From positions 94,743,784 through 94,807,783 of the forward strand of contig NC_072893.1 of assembly GCF_027943255.1 (NCBI RefSeq): a stretch of DNA of 64,000 nucleotides, in the 5' to 3' direction. The notes below the pieces were generated by a model, which saw only the letters and a list, made by a program, of their open reading frames with translations, was not told where the DNA came from and did not search any database. The stretch is from Anastrepha obliqua. Taxonomy: Eukaryota > Arthropoda > Insecta > Diptera > Tephritidae. This document shows positions 57,494 to 64,000 of this stretch, piece by piece. Both the position numbers and the translations under genes were made by a program. The first letter of the stretch is position 1; every line of letters begins with the position of its first letter.

Positions 57494-60400
57494 CATATGT
57501 AATCATACAAGTAATGTGTTTGTGTTTTAAGTTTTATAATCAAAAATACCATGCAAAGTCCAAATAAAATGCTTATATGTAAATAACAATCATTAAGCTT
57601 TCGATGACCAAAACTGGTTTTCGCTGAAATAATAAAACCTCTTATACCCATGCCAACATACAGTGGCTCAAACGCTGCATCGTACAGACTCAGCGCTCAA
57701 CTTTAGAACGGATTTTCGAAACGATAAATTAATTTTATTTCGAAAAAAGCATGTTTGTTTTTCATTCCCCCTCAATTTAATCGCATATAAAAAATTATAT
57801 TAACATTTACATTAACACCAGTTTTGGGAAATAAAAATGAATAAATTTGGCGAATTCATGTCAAGATGAATAGTAGGATGCGACAGGATTCCGTTATATT
57901 TCAAGCCGTCGGTCAACTTGCGCACTAAATTTCATAAAAAGCGCTACAGATTCTAATTTGCTACTAGTTTTGAAGCTATAAACTTAATTCTTGTACATTG
58001 CAAACAGAAGACTAAAAAGAAACTCCGGCTGATTGCTAAATTACTACAAAAGTAGCTCTTCAATTCCAAATGAAAGCCGCCTAGGTCAAGGGGGAAAAAA
58101 TTAATGATTGCGAAGAGCGTATGGTAAAAAAAAAATTCTTTGCGTCAGACGTAGGACTTAATGAAATGTTTAAGGAAAATACTAATATAGAAAAGAGGGG
58201 TGCGATGATACAGTTCGAAATTTGTTGAAACACCATAGTCTCATCAGGTGAATTGCGCGAAATAAGCTCTTTATTAGTACGATATACATATGTATAACTA
58301 AAAAAAATATAGACTTCTGGAACACTACAAAATGTACATACATAAATAAACCACTGTTTTTTTGTACTTATTCTATGATTTTAAGTTTTTATACCCTAAT
58401 GAAAGCAAAGTTAATTTAAAGTGTTGTGACTGAAGAAAGTCCCATGTTGAAAAGATTTCAGCGCTTTGTCTCAGATCAGACAGTTAACCGGCTCTCAGCG
58501 AATTTGAAATAATCTGCTGATTGGCTGACGTAGCAGAGGCATGAAAACGGTTTGTTGGTTTGAGTTGGTGATATACGAAAAAATCAACACAGAATCCGCT
58601 CATGTTACTTCATTGCCGTCTGAGCAACAACTGATTGGACGAGTGTGCGAATATGTGTGGAATGAGCAATTTTGTTTTTCACCATAGTGACCAATCTGGT
58701 AATCTATCATCGCTGAGAAAGTCCTATTACGAATTTGAGACGAAGAATGGAATTACGCAGGTGGCGGAAAATTAATCTTATAGAAGGCAATATGGTTACA
58801 TTTCAATATCTGAATATTCTTAAAATTATGTTAGGCAAAGTGCTGAACGATTAAGTATATTATATTGTACAAATTTGCTTTCTATCAGAACAACAACCCG
58901 AAGCACACCCTCGATGGTTGCCAGGAGGTAGCTCCACTTCAACTGCCCTAAACTACCCAAATGAACTGAAAATTAACGGAAACCGGATGGTAGAATAATT
59001 TATCAGTAATACATAAAAACTTGGTAGAATCTGTGCCAAAACATTTAAATGCTGATATAAAGCCAAAGGATTGACCACTAAATACTGATAAGGGAATTTT
59101 GTATAATAATTTAAAGGCATTTAATTTTGTATGATTATTCGTTTGGACATGAGTTCTATGGTTTTGTTTATTTTTATTTCCCAATATAAACATTTTTAAT
59201 ATAAATATCATTTATTTATGTAAACAAATGAAATGGGCAATTTGCTTCTTTCGAAATTTATTTATTTTACTGCTCCGAGATTCTGCTTTAATGTTAAGCA
59301 GTGCGTATGTACGATTAAGTCTTTGAGACACTGTACATAAATTTGCACATAATGCTATAAAATTCATCGACAACGCTTGGCTGATTTTTGCTTTCTTATC
59401 ATTACTCGTATCGGCACTGACTCATGACGGCTACTGATAAGCGTTTGGCACCTGAGCGCTGTTGGTTTACACACCTTCTAGTAAACTCAAATTTTTCGAT
59501 TCGAGGCTACTCAGGCTGGCAGAGTAATCAAAATACTCGGCGCTGTGCTTTATCAGTTGTATGTAAATGTGTTGAGATTTGCGAGCGGCAAATTTGTTCA
59601 TTTAAAATACTCCCTTAACCAGAGAGCTTATTTAGCACAAATTTCAAGAGACTATTCTCTATGAGCACTTCTCTCAACTGTATTTTCGTTTTCTTATTTT
59701 TGCACTTCTCGCTTCATCAGTCAATGTTCACATATAATATAAATTATCGAACTTTGTTTTAGACGGTGCACGTGCCGGTTTAACCAAGAAAACATTTTGT
59801 TGGACTTAGCCTTTTTTTAACGCTAAATTTAGCAGCGAGTTTTATTTAATTTAGTTAAACGTTTTTTTTTATAAGGCTGATCCTACAATTACACCCTTTT
59901 CGTGGAGTTATTGAAATACTGCCGAAAATAACAGGATACTGTCATGCGATTAATCATTACTTTAATTTAGAACGCTAGTATTCGGCCGGCTCCGGTCCGG
60001 ACCTAGGGACTGTCGATACACTTTTCGTGGAACCGACAGTATTAAAGTGAAAAGATAAGTGTAACCTGAATGGATGTAGTCAAATATACTTTTTATGAGC
60101 TTTATTGAAGCATTCTAAGAAAAAGTTTGGCTGGAATTACACATGTAACAAAATGCAACAACTTGTTTGTTGAGTTTTTGACTTTCTATACCCAAATAAT
60201 CTTGAATTTTATCTTAACAACCAGAACAGTATTTCCGAACTTATGGACGTCTCCTTCCTTTTTCTGTAATTTGTGAACAATTTTTCCTTCATCAATTCGC
60301 TGTGGCAATCTATTTATCAATTGTCTCGAAATTCCGTAACTGATATAATATTTTTCACCGGTTACGTCTTGAAAGGGAAACAGGGAATTTACCTCTTGGC

Positions 60401-61022
60401 TGGCCGAGGGAAAAGGCAAGAAATATCAGCGCCGTGTTCAACGCGTTAAGGAAGATAGAATTCAACAAATCTCCATTAATTGGGTTTGGGTTTAAAGAGT
60501 ATTTCAGTGAATAATGAACGCTTTGACACATGCATCAACGTTACACCCACTGGAAACTAATTTAGGGGCTGAATCATAAGCTGTATTTTTGTCTTTGCTC
60601 TACATATCCTAAGCGGGGAAAAGTCATTGATAATGCGCGACTATTACAATAGCCGGCATTAAATTCGAGAAGCTCTACTTGAAGTTCAACGTCATGTCTC
60701 ACCAGAAACTTGTTGTGAATGTTTTACTGTATAAGGGATGAACTTCTTAGAAAAGTAGATCGGCATACATACAGCTGCAAGATATCTTCTAGTGTTCAGT
60801 TAACAGAGATTGCACTAACTTCTAGGTGCCACTAATTCTTAAAGTAGTGACAGTTTCAACCATTCCATTACACTAGTTATTTTCTACTATCACTAATTGC
60901 ATGTAGCGGGTGGAGTAGTGAGTAACAAAATTTCAACTAAGCACCGACTGGTAGGAGGGCAAAATTTTTATTTAAAGCTCCGTAAGCGCTTGAAAAATAT
61001 CTAAAGTTAATAAAAGTGTATG
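57494..61022. other. No recognisable gene (TMEM120 intron 2)
   Basis: AT-rich intron DNA except for the dispersed repeat at 58470-58665. A minus-strand open frame at 60186-60419 lacks an in-frame ATG and shows no known motif. Confidence 0.4.
58470..58665 (+). repeat. Unclassified dispersed repeat, copy 2
   Basis: Counterpart of 26690-26900: GTTAACCGGCTCTCAGCGAA, GGCTGACGTAGCAGAGG, GTTGGTGATATACG, TGAGCAACAACTGATTGGAC and GAGTGTGCGAATA in the same order. No ends or duplication are fixed. Confidence 0.65.
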
Positions 61023-61024
61023 TA

Positions 61025-61913
61025 CAGGGTTTGATTGAAAAGTAATAAGCCTTCCCGCGCGGAGCGTCTGCCAAGCGATCAACCGAATCGGCTGGTGGGG
61101 GGAAATGATCTTTGGACCTTCCCCTTCCACTAGAAACCGGTCCCAGTTCGCTGGCAACAGCGGTGCAGTCAACATCGCTCCGCGCGTGAAAGCTGTTTTA
61201 AAAGTGTTAGGATTTTGCAGTGGCGAAAATGCAGCGATCGTTGGAGCAACATTACTCGATCAAATTTTTCGTAATGCTAAACAAAACGAGTACCGAAGCC
61301 ATTGGACCAATCTCTGCCCAGTGCCCAGGTAAAACGGTGGCACAAGTCGTTCAAGGAAGGCCGGACGTCGAAGACGAACAACGAACAGGCCTTCGACGAC
61401 GCAAACAGACGAAGATGTGAACCTGCTTCGTGAAATTTTGAACACTGACCGTCGTGCTAGTCTACGTGAGATCAGTGAAGAGTTAAATTTAACTTATTAC
61501 AATGTGCGGGAAATCGTGACCGGAAAACTTGAAATGCTCAAAGTGTGTGCCAAATTGGTTCCACACCGCCTTCCTCTGCACCTCTGCATTGGCCAAGATG
61601 GGGGTTCCGGTGCTTCCCCACCCTCCCTAAAGCCCAGACCTATCCCCTCCGGACTTCTTGTTCCCGCGCCTGAAAAGAAAGCTGAAGGGAGGCGTTTCGA
61701 CTCCATCGAGGCGATCCAAAAAAATGTGACAGACGAATTGAACGCGATTCCGGCGGATGAGTTTAAAAAATATTTCCTGCAGTGGAAGGACCGCTACCAG
61801 CGGTGTATTGACGCTCAAGGGTCCTATTTTGAAGAATATTAGTTGTATAAGCCAAAAGGTTTAATAAAACTGCTTAAAAAAAATAAGGTTCATTACTTTT
61901 CAGTTAAACCCTA
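61025..61913 (+). mobile_element. mariner, internally deleted
   Basis: The left end CAGGGTTTGATTGAAAAGTA and the inverted right end TAGGGTTTAACTGAAAAGTA are flanked by TA (61023-61024, 61914-61915). It is 889 bp long, with the central catalytic portion of the gene lost. It is noticeably GC-richer (61040-61720) than its surroundings. Confidence 0.87.
61220..61845 (+). pseudogene. mariner transposase, internally deleted
   Basis: It starts MAKMQRSLEQHYSIKFFVML at 61220. Frame changes follow through SFKEGRPDVEDEQRTG-like sequence and DEDVNLLREILNTDRRASLR to EISEELNLTYYNVREIVTGK and CAKLVPHRL. It then jumps to a garbled SPDLSP-D box (PSLKPRPIPSGLL) and a clean C-terminus: GRRFDSIEAIQKNVTDELNA, IPADEFKKYFLQWKDRYQRC and DAQGSYFEEY-stop (61840-61842). 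The first and second catalytic D boxes are missing. Start, HTH and C-terminus fit mariner; the subgroup is not determined. Confidence 0.82.
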
Positions 61914-61915
61914 TA

Positions 61916-62689
61916 CGTAATATAATATACAAATTTCAACGAAATACAAAACTCAAAACAAACGGTCATTCTCATTGCTCTCATTGCTCTTGATAAATAC
62001 AAATGTGAGATTGGATCTATGTTGATACAAGACAATGGACCACAATGAAAAAAAGTCAATCCAAACTCAAAGAAAAAAGTGAGAGGCTCGAAAGAGAATA
62101 GCTTTAAGGAAACCACTACTCACTATATTTGTAAGCACATCCACATTTCTAAAATTCTTATAACAAAAAAAATCATCAATTTAGAGCGGTGCACCTTTTA
62201 ACACCTGACGAAATCATCAATTTAGCAGTTTGGGGAGTATCCTGAACTACAAAGGCTGTATTGAACCAATCTCGTATGCATATAAAATACTCATACAGGG
62301 TATATAAAGCAATAATTTTCTATGAATTTAACATCAAAAATCAAAGAATGCTAATTTATTTATAAAAGTAATAACAAGTAAGAAAGGCTAAATTTGGTCC
62401 GGCCCGAACTTTATAGGGAGTCTGTTGCTTTCGTTTGAGGACCCTCGCCTCATTTGAAATGGTATTTTTTTGAGTGTTTCTTTAAAAACGTGTAAAACGA
62501 AAATAAAAAAAATTTATTTATTTTTGTTTTTAATATTTTATTTTTGATCCATTCTTAAAAAGTAAAATAAAATTGTTTGCCCATACATAAAAAATGGTAT
62601 GTCGCTGACAACTAAATTGCGCGTTCCTTCTTGAATTCGAACAACTGGTTTTGTAAAGATTTCAACCCCTAAATTTGAGCACATGTATG
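61916..62689. other. No gene seen
   Basis: AT-rich intron DNA; no frame or repeat recognised. Confidence 0.4.
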
Positions 62690-62691
62690 TA

Positions 62692-63586
62692 AAGCGTTTT
62701 ACAGTAAGAGCGCTTCAACTTTTTTTTTTAATAAAACACAAACGGTTTGACTTTTTTAACTAATTTTTTTTTTATTATCGAGTTTGAACATATACATTTA
62801 AGTATGAAATTCGATTTCTTTTGCATGACCACCGCACGTTTTACGAAGTCCAATCGTTGAACCCAATTTTCGATCACTCTTTTGCATAAATCGGCCGAAA
62901 TTCCAGCAATTTCGCGTTCAATATTGGCTCTGAGCTCACAAATCGTCGCCGGCTTATTACTGTAGACCAATGACTTCACATAACCCCAAAGAAAATAGTC
63001 TGGAGGCGTCAAATCACACGAGCGCGGCGGCCATTCGACCGGTCCATTTCTGGAAATAATGCGCTCATCGAACTTACTCTTCAACAAATCAATTGTAGCG
63101 TGTGCTGTGTGGCTTGTGGCCCCGTTCTGTTGAAACCACATGTCGTCTAAGTCCATACCATTCAATTGCGGTCAAAAATAATCGTTTACCATGTCGCGGT
63201 ATCGATTTCCATTCACAGTAACGTGGCGATCGTTGTCGTCACCGAAAAAATATGGGAAAATTACGCCGCCGGCATGTAAACCGCACCGTGATTTTTTCGG
63301 GATGCAACGGTGCCTCATGAATCACGTGTGGATTGCTTTCTGCCCAGTAACGCATATTTTGCTTGTTGACAAAGCCATTGAGCCAAAAGTGAGCTTCATC
63401 ACTGAAGATGATTTTTCGACTTTAAACTTTCTTAACAGAACACGCATTTTTATAATAAAATTCAATGATTTGCAAGCGTTGCTCAAGTGTGTAGCGTTCC
63501 ATGATGAAATGTATACTAATGAAGTTTACAAATGATCAGCAAAAAATAAAAAAAAAATAGTTTAAAAAAACTAAAAAACACGCTTT
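62692..63586 (-). mobile_element. DD41D mariner relative, sister of the 7.5-kb element
   Basis: The right end CTAAAAAACACGCTT and left AAGCGTTTTACAG are imperfect inverted repeats resembling those of the element at 7522-8387. TA lies at 62690-62691 and 63587-63588. It shares with that element the unusual sequence around AACTTTCTTAACAGAACACG, meaning the same internal deletion. It abuts the palindrome starting at 63589. Confidence 0.8.
62790..63502 (-). pseudogene. DD41D-type transposase pseudogene
   Basis: ATG at 63502-63500 (MERYTLEQRLQIIEFYYKNA), then CSVKKV-stop at the deletion that removed the second HTH. Then SRKIIFSDEAHFWLNGFVNK (first D), a frameshift near 63290, HVTVNGNRYRDMVNDYF-stop, and an open stretch DDMWFQQNGATSHTAHATID in which the second catalytic D is N. 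PPRSCDLTPPDYFLWGYVKS (third D) and ANIEREIAGISADLCKRVIE follow. The usual C-terminal end is lost after RAVVMQKKSN. Four lesions; inactive. Confidence 0.85.
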
Positions 63587-63588
63587 TA

Positions 63589-64000
63589 TTGCAAATCGAT
63601 CTAAAATGTAGAAAATAAATTTTAATGACAAAGGGACCTATAATGAAGTAATAGCAAATTGAGCGATCAGTCATAGTCAACTACCTCAGAACAGAATTAT
63701 AACAAAAATTAAGATACAAATAGAGTAATTCAAATTAGAGTTAAAAGCGTGGGATGCTTGATATAGTAAATATTACAATCATTCTATTGGCAACTACCTA
63801 TGTACAGAGGGTTACGAAAGTGAAGCAAAATGCATCCCACGCTTTTAACTCTAATTTGAATTACTCTATTTGTATCTTAATTTTTGTTATAATTCTGTTC
63901 TGAGGTAGTTGACTATGGCTGATCGTTCGATTTGCTATTACTTCATTATAGGTCCCTTTGTCATTAAAATTTATTTTCTACTTTTTAGATCGATTTGCAA
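63589..64000. repeat. Near-perfect palindrome with 169-bp arms, reaching window end
   Basis: Bases 63589-63757 are the reverse complement of 63832-64000 with four mismatches over 169 bp. The loop is 74 bp (63758-63831). The arm ends coincide with the window edge on the right and the TA at the right end of the DD41D element on the left, so the full length is unknown. No coding frame. It may be the centre of a foldback or long-TIR element. Confidence 0.93.

Noticed and set aside
60186..60419. 77-codon minus-strand frame
   Set aside because: There is no in-frame ATG after the upstream stop, and no known domain.
1..64000. CRISPR arrays, bacterial operons, endogenous viral genes, retroviral LTR pairs
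   Set aside because: Looked for and not seen. The spliced genes and transposon types are those of an insect chromosome, and the reverse transcriptase fragments are of LINE type.

Overview
This is eukaryotic, AT-rich insect DNA, best explained as the white locus of a tephritid fruit fly or a close relative (higher Diptera). The one gene I can name firmly is white, an ABCG half-transporter for eye-pigment precursors. Six coding exons (32642-35287, + strand) join in frame into 654 residues that follow the medfly/Drosophila White protein from just after its short first exon to the stop codon. About 6.6 kb downstream on the same strand starts a second gene, the TMEM120 homologue (CG32795 in Drosophila). 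Its first two coding exons are at 41910-41972 and 50415-50533, and the rest lies beyond the right edge. Coding exon 1 of white was not found and probably lies beyond the left edge.

Nearly everything else is transposon debris. 0-8.4 kb: a Tc1-like 5' end, a RNase H LINE fragment, a complete but dead piggyBac-like element with TTAA ends, a small DD41D mariner relative, a tRNA-derived SINE and a second DD41D element. 8.4-14.1 kb: an inverted I-like LINE ending in (TAA)n and carrying a TTAA-flanked MITE, then a DD41D element split by a LINE with a 14-bp target duplication. 16.4-22.4 kb: a mariner derivative with 190-bp inverted ends sitting in another mariner, a Jockey-like RT remnant, a full-length mariner with one stop codon, and a SINE. 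22.4-32.6 kb: two copies of a palindromic MITE, a short Tc1/mariner element, a Tc1 pseudogene and a mutated irritans-type mariner. 35.3-41.9 kb (between the genes): a SINE, a full-length mariner with one stop codon and DD41D relics.

TMEM120 intron 1 (8.4 kb) and intron 2 (over 13.4 kb in view) hold a MITE, a PIF/Harbinger derivative, Tc1 and mariner elements, and two elements of one family with very long (about 500-560 bp) inverted ends. All four ends of that family begin CACTG, both elements have 3-bp TWA target duplications, and both encode related transposase-like proteins. One of them contains a clean spliceosomal intron. A degraded third homologue sits between them. The window ends in a 169-bp-arm near-perfect palindrome.

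No prokaryotic features, CRISPR arrays, rRNA or stand-alone tRNA genes were seen. All transposases read here are broken, although two mariners carry only a single nonsense codon. Family names come from recognising motifs by eye. No database search was possible.
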